From F22 sp963675625 (GTDB lineage: Bacteria; Bacteroidota; Bacteroidia; Bacteroidales; Bacteroidaceae), in the NCBI GenBank assembly GCA_963675625.1, contig OY776497.1:2170001-2234000 (forward strand): a stretch of 64,000 bases of DNA, written 5' to 3'. Below the pieces are notes generated by a model, which was given only the letters and a program-made list of their open reading frames with translations, made no database searches and was not told the DNA's origin. Within the stretch, counting starts at the first letter, position 1, and each line of letters opens with the position of its first letter. The position numbers and the translations under genes are program-made. This document shows positions 7,699-16,258 of the stretch, piece by piece.

Positions 7699-9722
7699 AG
7701 CAAGCTTTCTTTATCGTTTTTTGTTGTTGAAAGTTCGTTTGTTGATTTCTTTAAGATGTGAATAAGTTGTTCGGCAACGACTTGTACTTCTTGCATCTGT
7801 TTAATGATGTTTTGGACAAACTCATTATCCTCAAAATGTCCTCTAACTTGTTCGAAATCGAGTCTTTTATCAAGCTCTAGTCCATCCGCGCCAAAGCCAG
7901 TCATTGATTCTTGGGAAAATTCTTTTTTAGCATCTTCGCATACCATTTGCTTGATCTGTAGTTCAGCACTTTCCCATTGTCTTACAATATGTATAAGTTG
8001 TTCACTGGTTACTGTTGATAGTGATATTTGGTAATACTCTTCCAATTTATCATATGCCCATCTCCAGCATAATGTGTGGTATTGTTTATGTATCTCTGCA
8101 AACGCAGCATTAATGTCTTCGATCTGTTTAATTGTACCTTCTTCGATTTGTTGAAGCAGAAATTTTAATTCAGACTTTGGTGCAATTAATCCAGCAATAT
8201 CTACCCATTCTCCTTGTCCAACGTTTGTTTGTGGATGAAGAGTTGCATGAATTTTTTCTGCCGAGGTTAAATCTTGGTGCTTTAGGCGATCAATTAAAGC
8301 ATGTCCTAAAAATTGATTTAGTGCTAGTTCGTAATATTGAATGCCTTTCTTCAACGCGCTGTTATGGATTTGAGTGTTGTTAATGGAATAGACTTCACAA
8401 CTTGCTCCTTCTGCTACGATCAATTGTTGAAGGCGTTGGCGACCATTCCAAATCTTTTGGATAGTATATGGACTTAATAGATCGAAGTTTATTTGATCTA
8501 ATAGATATTTATCTTTTCTTTTATCTCGTTTGGGCCATTTCGCTGCATCTCTCATCGTTCCAACTGTTTTCAGATTGATCCCAGGTACTAATAGAGTTTG
8601 TTGCTTGTATTCAATTAGGTAACTAAATGGGAAGTCTGTTGTGTCTGGATGATTGACATGACGTCCCATCACTAGTGAAAAGGCTCCTATTCGAGCTGGC
8701 CATAGTACATAGCTATCTGAAGCCGCTTTTGCTCCTCTTTCCATGATACCTTGATGAACGGGGCCCAGTTTATACATATGATTGCTTTGATTAGAACCAG
8801 AACCTGCATTCATAAAGCTAAACATCCCTGCAATAAGTAAGGTCGCTTTATGATGAGTCACAGTATATGGACCTGCAAAAATGGCACAAGCTTCTCCATT
8901 ACCTCCATGACAATTGGCGAAGAATAGTGAGTCAACAGCACTGTAACTCTGTCTGAGATGACAAGCTTGTCCTACAAAACAGCGGGTAAGCATGCTTCCT
9001 TCATCAATGTGGCAGCCAGAAGAGAGTATACAGTCATCTGCAATAACACCATGTCCTATGTGAATTGGATCATCTGCGTTACTGTTTATACTACAATTTG
9101 TAAGTCGAGCAACACCTTCTAAATGAGCATGTGAACCAATATTTACATTGCATAGTGAGCCACAGGATATAAGGTGTACATGGTCTCCAATACTTCCCTT
9201 TGAGCTGTTATGCTGTTGTGCATATTGTTCACTTAAGATAGAGAGTTGTTTCGTTAGTATAGGGCGGTGTCTATATAATGTCTGTATGTAAGCCAATTGT
9301 GCGGATAAAGCATTGTGGATAGTGATTTCACGTCCTCCAGTTTCATCTAATACAGCCACAGTTTGCCCATTACCAAAACTAGTTGATTTATCTACAATAA
9401 GCTTATTTGTTGAGATAATACGTACGTTGTTTCCTATTGTATAGTTGGAAATACCATTGGGGATTTGGTCTATGTAACAATTATCACCAATACTTACATT
9501 GTGAAGTTTGGTATTACGAATGCCACTAGGACATTCTATTCCTCCAGGAAGTATGTGTATATTGTTCATACAGCCTATCTGAATATCGCCAGAAAAATGT
9601 ACATTGTACAAGCTTTCAGGCAAAAAATCCTTGTGCACCGTGATGCGTTGCCAATTTGAAGCAATACAAGCACGTTGCATAAGGAGTGTTATTTCTTGAG
9701 TCGTAAGGGAACGATAAATCAT
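7695..9722 (-). CDS. DUF4954 family protein, predicted left-handed beta-helix
   Basis: A 675-residue protein of a family largely confined to Bacteroidota and without a settled function. Residues about 40-300 are rich in short Ile/Val-Gly-N-x repeats (for example IGDNCYID, IGNNVRII, IGSHAHLE, IGHGVIAD), which is the signature of a hexapeptide left-handed beta-helix as in acyl- and nucleotidyl-transferases. The C-terminal third (about 480-675) is helical and charged, probably coiled coil. There is no signal peptide. It is coupled by 4-base ATGA overlaps to hflX upstream and to the agmatine deiminase gene downstream, so the three are made from one transcript. A sugar-nucleotide or acyl-transfer role would be a guess from fold only. 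Confidence 0.85.
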   Translation of the reverse strand: MIYRSLTTQEITLLMQRACIASNWQRITVHKDFLPESLYNVHFSGDIQIGCMNNIHILPGGIECPSGIRNTKLHNVSIGDNCYIDQIPNGISNYTIGNNVRIISTNKLIVDKSTSFGNGQTVAVLDETGGREITIHNALSAQLAYIQTLYRHRPILTKQLSILSEQYAQQHNSSKGSIGDHVHLISCGSLCNVNIGSHAHLEGVARLTNCSINSNADDPIHIGHGVIADDCILSSGCHIDEGSMLTRCFVGQACHLRQSYSAVDSLFFANCHGGNGEACAIFAGPYTVTHHKATLLIAGMFSFMNAGSGSNQSNHMYKLGPVHQGIMERGAKAASDSYVLWPARIGAFSLVMGRHVNHPDTTDFPFSYLIEYKQQTLLVPGINLKTVGTMRDAAKWPKRDKRKDKYLLDQINFDLLSPYTIQKIWNGRQRLQQLIVAEGASCEVYSINNTQIHNSALKKGIQYYELALNQFLGHALIDRLKHQDLTSAEKIHATLHPQTNVGQGEWVDIAGLIAPKSELKFLLQQIEEGTIKQIEDINAAFAEIHKQYHTLCWRWAYDKLEEYYQISLSTVTSEQLIHIVRQWESAELQIKQMVCEDAKKEFSQESMTGFGADGLELDKRLDFEQVRGHFEDNEFVQNIIKQMQEVQVVAEQLIHILKKSTNELSTTKNDKESLL

Positions 9723-10960
9723 TCTTCTAATTCTTCATATGTCTGAAATAGGAAATCATTATAAGGGAATCGTTGTACATGTAGTTCTTTGACTCTATTA
9801 TAAATAACCTCTTTCAAGTATTCAATATTTTGGCGTTCTTTTGCCGAAATAAACAAGCAATTTTTGTCCATTTTAGCCATCCAGGTTGCCTTCAATTCTT
9901 CCAGAGTGATGTTCTCTTTGGTCTTAGGAGTCAAGTCATCTTCCTCTTTAGGTACATGTTCATATGCATCAATTTTATTGAATAGCATTAACATTGGTTT
10001 GTCTGCTGCACCGAGTTCGGCTATTGTACGATTGACTACCTCAATTTGTTCTTCGAATGTTGGATGTGAAATGTCTACAACGTGGATCAATAAATCTGCT
10101 TCGTTTACCTCATCTAAGGTGCTCTTAAAACTTTCTATCAAATCCGTAGGCAATTTTCTTATAAATCCTACTGTATCGGAAAGCAAAAATGGCAAATTTT
10201 CAATAATAACCTTTCGTACTGTGGTATCAAGAGTTGCAAAGAGTTTATTTTCTGCAAACACTTCACTTTTTGCCAACAGATTCATGGTTGTTGATTTACC
10301 TACATTAGTATATCCTACTAGTGCTACACGGATAAGACGTCCACGATTTTTTCGTTGTGTAGCCTTTTGTTGTGCTATGTCTTTTAATTGGCTCTTTAGG
10401 AGTGACATGCGATTAAGGATGATACGGCGGTCCATTTCAAGCTGGGTTTCCCCTGGACCACGTAGTCCTACACTACCACCTTTGGCACTACCACCTCCAC
10501 CACCTTGTCGTTCCAAGTGTGTCCAAAGACCTGTTAAGCGAGGAAGCATATATTTATATTGTGCTAGCTCTACTTGTGTCTTGGCATTTGCCGTTTGAGC
10601 ACGCATCGCAAAAATGTCAAGGATAAGTGATGTTCTGTCTAGAATTTTTACCTTTAGTGCCTCTTCTAGTGTGCGTATTTGCTTGGCTGATAATTCATCG
10701 TCAAAAATGACCATACCAATTTCGTGTTCAGCCACATAAGCACGTATCTCTTCTAGTTTCCCTTTACCAACATAAGTAACAGAATGTGGGCGATCCATGC
10801 GTTGGGTGTAGCGCTTAACCACACGAGCACCCGCTGTATCAGCTAAAAAAGCCAATTCATCAAGGTATTCGTTGGTTGTACGCTCATCCTGTTTTTGAGT
10901 AATGATGGCCACGAGGACCGCTTCTTCAGTCTCTGTCTCGGACAGAATAAATTCTTTCAT
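9719..10960 (-). CDS. hflX: GTPase HflX
   Basis: A 413-residue ribosome-associated GTPase; in other bacteria HflX splits stalled or heat-damaged 70S ribosomes. The N-terminal HflX domain (about 12-150) leads into a Gly-rich linker and the family signature GLRGPGETQLEMDRR near 165-179. The G domain has Walker A GYTNVGKST at 216-224, DTVG at 262-265 and NKID at 328-331. It begins 39 bases after asnS and overlaps the DUF4954 start by 4 bases. A plus-strand open frame of 244 codons across it is an antisense shadow. Confidence 0.96.
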   Translation of the reverse strand: MKEFILSETETEEAVLVAIITQKQDERTTNEYLDELAFLADTAGARVVKRYTQRMDRPHSVTYVGKGKLEEIRAYVAEHEIGMVIFDDELSAKQIRTLEEALKVKILDRTSLILDIFAMRAQTANAKTQVELAQYKYMLPRLTGLWTHLERQGGGGGSAKGGSVGLRGPGETQLEMDRRIILNRMSLLKSQLKDIAQQKATQRKNRGRLIRVALVGYTNVGKSTTMNLLAKSEVFAENKLFATLDTTVRKVIIENLPFLLSDTVGFIRKLPTDLIESFKSTLDEVNEADLLIHVVDISHPTFEEQIEVVNRTIAELGAADKPMLMLFNKIDAYEHVPKEEDDLTPKTKENITLEELKATWMAKMDKNCLFISAKERQNIEYLKEVIYNRVKELHVQRFPYNDFLFQTYEELEE

Positions 10961-10999
10961 ATATAAAAATCGTCACGAATATAACTCGCACTTTATGTA

Positions 11000-12403
11000 T
11001 TAAAACTCGCAGTTGCGAGGTGTTCTAGGAAATGGTATGACGTCGCGAATATTTGTCATACCAGTAACAAATAAAAGTAGACGTTCAAAACCAAGACCAA
11101 AACCAGAGTGAGGAGCTGTTCCCCAGCGGCGTGTATCAAGATACCACCAGATATCTTTTGTTGGTACACCCATTTCTTCTGCTCTTTTTTCTAGTTTAGT
11201 TAAATCTTCTTCACGTTGAGAGCCACCGATTATTTCACCAATTTTAGGGAAAAGTACATCCATAGCACGTACGGTCTTACCGTCTTCGTTTTGCTTCATA
11301 TAGAAGGACTTGATTTCCTTTGGATAATCAGTCAGAATAACAGGACGTTTGAAGTGTTCCTCAACTAAGTATCGTTCGTGCTCGGCAGCAAGATCAGCAC
11401 CCCAGAATACTGGGAACTCAAATTTCTTGCCCTCTTCTACAGCTTTCTCTAAAATAGAAACACCTTCTGTGTATGTTAGACGTTTAAAGTCGTTTGCTAG
11501 CACAAAACGAATACGTTCAATTAACTCCTTATCAAACATCTTATTCAAAAATTCAAGGTCGTCCATGCAGTTATCAAGTGCCCATTGTAGACAGTATTTG
11601 ATAAATTCTTCTGCAAGATCCATATTTTCTTCAATTTCGATGAATGCTACTTCTGGCTCAATCATCCAAAATTCTGCTAAGTGACGCGGAGTATTTGAAT
11701 TTTCAGCACGGAATGTAGGTCCGAAAGTATAACAAGCTCCCATAGACATTGCTGCTAGTTCTGCCTCGAGTTGCCCAGATACAGTCAAACTGGCTTGTTT
11801 CCCAAAAAAATCTTGATCATAGCGAATTTGTCCGTTTTCGTCTTTTTTCAAATCATACAAATTCATTGTTGTAACTTGAAACATTTGACCTGCACCCTCA
11901 CAGTCAGAAGCAGTAATTAGTGGAGCATGGAAGTAGTAGAATTCTTTCTCGTGGAAGAAGCGATGAATCGCTTGTGCCATGTGATGACGGATACGAAAAA
12001 TAGCACCAAATGTGTTTGTGCGTGGACGTAAATGTGCTATATCACGCAAGAACTCCATAGTGTGCCCTTTCTTTTGTAAAGGATACTTGTCATCTGAATC
12101 ACCCAAAATTTCGATCTCATGAGCTTGAATCTCTGAAGCTTGATTTTGACCTTGTGACTCAGTTAATGCTCCATTTACACTGATACAAGCTCCTGTTTTG
12201 ATACGTTTAAGCTCCTCTTCATCAAAGTTCTCCACGTCGATAACAATCTGTACATTATTTATTGTTGAGCCATCGTTAAGAGCCACAAACTGTACTGTCT
12301 TGTTTCCACGGCGAGTGCGGACCCAGCCTCTAGCATTGACTGTTGCACCAAACTCCTGTGATTTTAGGAGGTCAGAGACCTTTGTTCTTTTGATCTTTTC
12401 CAT
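11000..12403 (-). CDS. asnS: Asparagine--tRNA ligase
   Basis: A 467-residue class IIb aminoacyl-tRNA synthetase that charges tRNA-Asn with asparagine. An OB-fold anticodon-binding domain spans about 18-105 (ARGWVRTRRGNKTVQFVALNDG). The catalytic domain carries motif 2 (FRAENSNTPRHLAEFWMIEPE) and motif 3 (GFGLGFERLLLF) near the C-terminus. The length equals that of E. coli AsnRS (466). It lies between the pseudouridine synthase and hflX on the same strand. With asnB also in this window, asparagine is made by the free amino-acid route. Confidence 0.97.
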   Translation of the reverse strand: MEKIKRTKVSDLLKSQEFGATVNARGWVRTRRGNKTVQFVALNDGSTINNVQIVIDVENFDEEELKRIKTGACISVNGALTESQGQNQASEIQAHEIEILGDSDDKYPLQKKGHTMEFLRDIAHLRPRTNTFGAIFRIRHHMAQAIHRFFHEKEFYYFHAPLITASDCEGAGQMFQVTTMNLYDLKKDENGQIRYDQDFFGKQASLTVSGQLEAELAAMSMGACYTFGPTFRAENSNTPRHLAEFWMIEPEVAFIEIEENMDLAEEFIKYCLQWALDNCMDDLEFLNKMFDKELIERIRFVLANDFKRLTYTEGVSILEKAVEEGKKFEFPVFWGADLAAEHERYLVEEHFKRPVILTDYPKEIKSFYMKQNEDGKTVRAMDVLFPKIGEIIGGSQREEDLTKLEKRAEEMGVPTKDIWWYLDTRRWGTAPHSGFGLGFERLLLFVTGMTNIRDVIPFPRTPRNCEF

Positions 12404-12446
12404 TGTTACTTTTTATTATATAAAATGTACATTCGAATGAACTCGA

Positions 12447-12488
12447 ATGACTTCAACCGTAAAAAAACGGTTGAAGTCATCGATTTTT
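12447..12488. terminator. Hairpin between pseudouridine synthase gene and asnS
   Basis: A perfect 14-base-pair stem (12447-12460 with 12467-12480) with a 6-base loop. A T run (CGATTTTT) follows only on the plus strand, although both neighbouring genes are on the minus strand. In the minus direction the loop is T-rich but no T tail follows. It may be a processing or attenuating hairpin, not a full terminator. Confidence 0.5.
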
Positions 12489-12510
12489 CGAACTAAACTT
12501 GGGTTCTTTA

Positions 12511-13950
12511 TTATTCAAATGATCCCATACGAAGGAAGTTTACTTCTTTTTCGTTTAAGAATCTCCAGTCTCCACGGCGAAGACCCTTTTTGGTTAATCC
12601 TGCGAAAAGTACGCGATCTAGCTTTGTTACACGGTAACCAAGACTTTCAAAGATGCGACGTACAATTCGATTCTTACCAGAGTGGATTTCAATACCTACT
12701 TGGTTTCTTTTTTCACCTACATAGTTCAATCCGTCTGGTTGAATCAATCCGTCATCAAGTTCAATACCAGCAGCAATCTTATCCATATCTGCTTGAGTCA
12801 CTGATTTATCTGTATATACATGATAAATTTTCTTTTTTAAGAACTTAGGATGGGTTAGCTTTGAGGCCATGTCACCATCATTGGTCAATAATAGGACACC
12901 CGTTGTATTGCGGTCAAGACGTCCTACAGGATAGATACGTTCTTCACAAGCACCTTTTACCAAATCAAGTACAGTTTTACGTTCCTGTGGATCGTCAACT
13001 GTTGTTACAGTATCTTTAGGTTTGTTCAATAGAACATATATCTTACGTTCGATGCTCACTGTTTCATTGTGGAATTTGACTTCATCGCTGCGTTTTACTT
13101 TTGTCCCAAGTTCTGTAACGACTTCACCATTGACAGACACAACGCCTGCTTGAATGTATTCGTCTGCCTCACGACGAGAACAAACACCTGCATTAGCTAA
13201 AAATTTGTTCAAACGCAATTCTTCGTTTGGATCATGACTAGCTTCAGCGTAACGAATTTCTTTACTTGAAGCATCGTATTGATTGTTCATTGGACGACGT
13301 CCACGATTGTTGTATGGGTTTTGTCCACTAGGACGACGGTTGTTGTATGAAGGACGAGCATTGTTATTGCGTGGTCGGTATCCTTCGTTATCGTTACCTC
13401 GGTACTCATTATATCTTGGACGGTATTCATTCTCTCCACCTTGTTCATCGTTATGGCGATAATTATTATATCGTGGATGATATGTGTTTTGTTGTCCTTG
13501 TTCGTCGTTGTTACGGTAGTTGTTATATCGTGGACGATATTCACCACCACCACGATTGTTATTATACTCGTTACCGCCGCGGTTTTCACGGTTGTTATAG
13601 TCGTTCCCACTACGATTATATCCGCCACGATTGTTATATTCACTGTTGCGGTCATTGTTATATCGTGGGCGATATCCTCCACGTGAAGCATTTCCACCAT
13701 TTCCACCATCGCGATCATAGCTGTGATAGCTGCGTTGTGGTCTGTCTCCATTTTCTTCGCTATAACTGTTATAGCGTGGACGGTAGCTGTTACGTTGTGG
13801 TCTTTCTACGTTTTCATCGTTGTAGCTGTTGTAACGTGGACGGTAATTACGTTGTGTATCCACGCGTTCGTAATTTCTTTCTCTTGCACCTTCTTGGCTA
13901 GTACGCTCTTCATTATTAGATTCGTTCTGCCATTTTTCGTTTTCTGCCAT
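12511..13950 (-). CDS. RluB-like rRNA pseudouridine synthase with long Arg/Asn/Tyr repeat N-terminus
   Basis: A pseudouridine synthase of the RsuA/RluB group, acting on 23S rRNA by analogy with RluB. From the ATG at 13950 it has 479 residues; an in-frame ATG at 14004 would add 18, but MAENEKWQ looks the more natural start. An S4 RNA-binding domain begins near 245 (LNKFLANAGVCSRREAD). The catalytic Asp lies in GRLDRNTTG near 346. The first 235 or so residues are an extreme low-complexity region of repeated RPRYN(N/S)Y units with many Asn, Arg, Tyr, Gly and Asp residues, like an RGG-type RNA-binding tail. Such extensions occur in Bacteroidales homologues, but this one is long. Frames on other strands in the repeat region are artefacts of the repeats. 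Confidence 0.9.
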   Translation of the reverse strand: MAENEKWQNESNNEERTSQEGARERNYERVDTQRNYRPRYNSYNDENVERPQRNSYRPRYNSYSEENGDRPQRSYHSYDRDGGNGGNASRGGYRPRYNNDRNSEYNNRGGYNRSGNDYNNRENRGGNEYNNNRGGGEYRPRYNNYRNNDEQGQQNTYHPRYNNYRHNDEQGGENEYRPRYNEYRGNDNEGYRPRNNNARPSYNNRRPSGQNPYNNRGRRPMNNQYDASSKEIRYAEASHDPNEELRLNKFLANAGVCSRREADEYIQAGVVSVNGEVVTELGTKVKRSDEVKFHNETVSIERKIYVLLNKPKDTVTTVDDPQERKTVLDLVKGACEERIYPVGRLDRNTTGVLLLTNDGDMASKLTHPKFLKKKIYHVYTDKSVTQADMDKIAAGIELDDGLIQPDGLNYVGEKRNQVGIEIHSGKNRIVRRIFESLGYRVTKLDRVLFAGLTKKGLRRGDWRFLNEKEVNFLRMGSFE

Positions 13951-14061
13951 TTTTTCTGGGTTTTGAGGTTTAGTACTTACTCTTGTTCTGTAGTGAAGCC
14001 TCACGGTTTCATTTACTTTCGTTGAGTTTCGTCCTATTAATTAAAAAATCTATTGCTAATA

Positions 14062-15426
14062 TTAATTGTTCATTTGGTCAATACCAGTGTATGTATAAGG
14101 AGAAATTTGTTTTAGTTCATCCTTGATTGCATCATCCACTTCTAAAGTATCGATAAATGTTGAAATTGTTTGTTCGTTTATACCTTCATTGGTTCGTGTC
14201 AATGCTTTAAGTGCCTCATAAGGATTTGGATATCCTTCGCGACGAAGTATAGTTTGGATTGCTTCGGCAACCACACTCCAGCATCCTTCAAGATCCTTAC
14301 GAATAGCCTCTTCGTTCAATAATAATTTTCCTAATCCTTTTAAACTACTTTGTATAGCAATTGAAATGTGACCGAATGGGACACCGAGGTTACGTAATAC
14401 GGTAGAATCTGTCAAATCTCGTTGAAGACGTGAAATAGGCAATTTAGCAGATAAGTGTTCAAGAATGGCATTGGCCACGCCTAAATTTCCTTCCGCATTT
14501 TCAAAGTCAATTGGATTGACTTTATGTGGCATTGCACTTGAACCGACTTCACCAGCCTTAATTCTTTGCTTGAAGTATTCCATTGAAATATATTGCCAGA
14601 AATCACGATTCATGTCAATCATGATTGTGTTGATTCGCTTCAAGCAATCTAGAATAGCACCTAAGCTATCGTAATTTGAAATTTGGGTAGTAAAACTTTC
14701 ACGTTCAATATGTAAATGATTGTTTAAGAAATCAGTTGCAAATTGTTTCCAGTTAATTGTTGGATATGCTACAAAGTGTGCATTCATATTTCCAGTCGCA
14801 CCACCAAACTTCCCTTTTACAGGTAGGTGTAATAATCGATTAAGCTCTTCTTCTAGTCTGTATACAAAGACATATATTTCTTTTCCTAAACGGGTAGGTG
14901 ATGCTGGTTGACCATGTGTCTTAGCTAACATGGGGATGTTGGCCCATTTTGTAGCAGAGTTGCGAAGAAGATCAATCAATTCTCTCAATTGTGGAAGATA
15001 TACGGCATCAATTGCTTTTTTCATTAGCATAGGTGTAGCCGTATTATTGATGTCTTGTGAGGTTAATCCAAAATGAATAAATTCTTTGTATGGGGTTAAA
15101 CTTGGAACTCTATCAAAATACTCTTTGAGTAGATATTCTACAGCTTTGACATCATGATTTGTTACACTTTCTATCTCTTTGACATGCTTGACATCTTCTA
15201 GAGGAAGATTATGAGCATATTCGCATAAAGCTTTAACTGCGTCAGAATCCACATTCTTCAATTGGGGAAGGGGAATTGCACATAAAGCTGCAAAATATTC
15301 TGCTTCTACAACAACTCGACCTCTGACGAGGGCTGCTTCTGAAAAATACTGACTGAGAGGGGTTGTTTTACTATGATATCTACCGTCAATTGGGGATACG
15401 GCTAGTAATGGTTCAAAGGCTTCCAT
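14062..15426 (-). CDS. purB: Adenylosuccinate lyase
   Basis: A 454-residue enzyme acting twice in purine synthesis: SAICAR to AICAR, and adenylosuccinate to AMP, each releasing fumarate. The fumarase-superfamily signature GSSAMPHKVNPIDFENAEGN is present near 290-309, and the TSxDxxxT-like motif (GLTSQDINNTATP) near 123. Length and sequence style match the E. coli PurB type (456 residues). It stands at the head of the minus-strand series, 57 bases before the longer possible start of the pseudouridine synthase. A possible TATTTTTG promoter box is at 15553-15560. purA, acting one step before it in AMP synthesis, is elsewhere in the window. Confidence 0.96.
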   Translation of the reverse strand: MEAFEPLLAVSPIDGRYHSKTTPLSQYFSEAALVRGRVVVEAEYFAALCAIPLPQLKNVDSDAVKALCEYAHNLPLEDVKHVKEIESVTNHDVKAVEYLLKEYFDRVPSLTPYKEFIHFGLTSQDINNTATPMLMKKAIDAVYLPQLRELIDLLRNSATKWANIPMLAKTHGQPASPTRLGKEIYVFVYRLEEELNRLLHLPVKGKFGGATGNMNAHFVAYPTINWKQFATDFLNNHLHIERESFTTQISNYDSLGAILDCLKRINTIMIDMNRDFWQYISMEYFKQRIKAGEVGSSAMPHKVNPIDFENAEGNLGVANAILEHLSAKLPISRLQRDLTDSTVLRNLGVPFGHISIAIQSSLKGLGKLLLNEEAIRKDLEGCWSVVAEAIQTILRREGYPNPYEALKALTRTNEGINEQTISTFIDTLEVDDAIKDELKQISPYTYTGIDQMNN

Positions 15427-15552
15427 AAAAACGCTCTTCTTTAATTAAAATGTTTGTTTGGGGTTATCTATGATATAAAATCTTTTATTGTTTACTTATT
15501 ATGCTTCCAGGATAAACTCGTCATGCTGTTGCATTATGGTATTACTTATGTG

Positions 15553-15560
15553 CAAAAATA
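15553..15560 (-). promoter_or_regulatory. Candidate -7 box for purB
   Basis: Reads TATTTTTG on the minus strand, fitting TAnnTTTG. It would give a leader of about 120 bases. No clear -33 element is seen, so this is tentative. Confidence 0.35.
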
Positions 15561-15622
15561 ACGCTTTCTTTTTAATAAGCCCAACGAATTCTATAAAAAG
15601 TAATCTATTGGTGGTTAAAAAC

Positions 15623-15656
15623 AAAAAAAAGACCCAACCACTTTCTTGTGGGGGCT
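15623..15656 (-). terminator. Terminator of the tRNA-Val cluster
   Basis: On the minus strand, CCCCCAC and GTGG-TT-GGG form a 7-pair stem with a 2-base bulge and an AAGAAA loop, followed by TC and eight T's. It lies about 40 bases after the last tRNA-Val. Confidence 0.75.
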
Positions 15657-15697
15657 TTCCGCAACTTGAATAGATCGTTAATTTGCTTTGTTCGGTG

Positions 15698-15772
15698 TGG
15701 GCGTTGACGGATTCGAACCGCCGACCCTCTGCTTGTAAGGCAGATGCTCTAAACCAGCTGAGCTAAACGCCC
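15698..15772 (-). tRNA. tRNA-Val (anticodon UAC), copy 4 in transcript order
   Basis: The acceptor stem GGGCGTT pairs with AACGCCC, with discriminator A. The anticodon stem TCTGC/GCAGA encloses loop CTTACAA, giving anticodon TAC (Val, GUA codons). The TTCGAAT T loop is present. CCA is not encoded. Identical to the three other copies. Confidence 0.97.
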
Positions 15773-15777
15773 GAAAT

Positions 15778-15795
15778 GCACGACCGCTGTCGTGC
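15778..15795. other. Spacer hairpin between two tRNA-Val genes
   Basis: GCACGAC and GTCGTGC form a perfect 7-pair stem with a CGCT loop in the spacer between two tRNA genes. There is no T run, so it is more likely a processing landmark than a terminator. Confidence 0.5.
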
Positions 15796-15837
15796 GGTAA
15801 AATAAAAAACACACTAACTACATCTATGAAAACTTAG

Positions 15838-15912
15838 TGGGCGTTGACGGATTCGAACCGCCGACCCTCTGCTTGTAAGGCAGATGCTCTAAACCAGCTG
15901 AGCTAAACGCCC
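15838..15912 (-). tRNA. tRNA-Val (anticodon UAC), copy 3
   Basis: Same 75-base sequence as the other copies, anticodon TAC and no encoded CCA. It is separated from its neighbours by spacers of 65 and 35 bases. Confidence 0.97.
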
Positions 15913-15947
15913 GAATGCGCTTTGATATCGTCTTGATTTTTTCTTAG

Positions 15948-16022
15948 TGGGCGTTGACGGATTCGAACCGCCGACCCTCTGCTTGTAAGGCAGATGCTCT
16001 AAACCAGCTGAGCTAAACGCCC
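15948..16022 (-). tRNA. tRNA-Val (anticodon UAC), copy 2
   Basis: Same 75-base sequence and anticodon TAC, no encoded CCA. The short trailing sequence CTAAGA is similar after copies 2 and 3, consistent with tandem duplication. Confidence 0.97.
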
Positions 16023-16048
16023 AAGACGTACCAAATGGCTTCGTGTAG

Positions 16049-16173
16049 TCGCTTTTGAAAACAAAATATTTCTTCTTTTAGTGGGCGTTGACGGATTCGA
16101 ACCGCCGACCCTCTGCTTGTAAGGCAGATGCTCTAAACCAGCTGAGCTAAACGCCCTTTGTTTTCAAAAGCGA
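16049..16173 (-). repeat. 17-base inverted repeat flanking the first tRNA-Val
   Basis: TCGCTTTTGAAAACAAA at 16049-16065 and its exact complement at 16157-16173 flank a tRNA-Val. The upstream copy directly abuts the tRNA 5' end and the other lies 16 bases past the 3' end. In the precursor RNA the leader and trailer could pair and extend the acceptor stem. The predicted transcription start near 16168 would leave about 12 of the 17 pairs. Confidence 0.8.
16082..16156 (-). tRNA. tRNA-Val (anticodon UAC), copy 1 in transcript order
   Basis: Same 75-base sequence and anticodon TAC, no encoded CCA. It is the first of the four to be transcribed, closely downstream of a full TTTG-N20-TAATTTTG promoter, and is bracketed by a 17-base inverted repeat. 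Confidence 0.97.
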
Positions 16174-16175
16174 TG

Positions 16176-16207
16176 CAAAATTAGGACTTTTATTTTGACC
16201 TGCCAAA
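16176..16207 (-). promoter_or_regulatory. Promoter of the tRNA-Val cluster
   Basis: On the minus strand TTTG (16204-16207), 20 bases, then TAATTTTG (16176-16183) fit both boxes of the Bacteroidota promoter. Start near 16168 leaves a leader of about 12 bases. Confidence 0.7.
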
Positions 16208-16258
16208 TCTTTTGTCTACTTTTTTTTAAATACGATGATTTATTTTTCTTTAGACCTC

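Noticed and set aside
9864..10598. Plus-strand open frame of 244 codons
   Set aside because: It lies antisense to hflX, whose motifs are complete; composition is Ser/Leu-rich shadow coding and there is no promoter for it.
13287..14025. Several open frames of up to 184 codons in the pseudouridine synthase repeat region
   Set aside because: They arise from the repetitive RPRYN-coding DNA read in other frames and give His/Tyr/Val-rich nonsense; only the frame with S4 and synthase domains is real.
15698..16156. Regularly spaced identical repeats resembling a CRISPR array
   Set aside because: The repeats are 75 bases, fold as tRNA-Val and have unequal spacers of 65, 35 and 59 bases.
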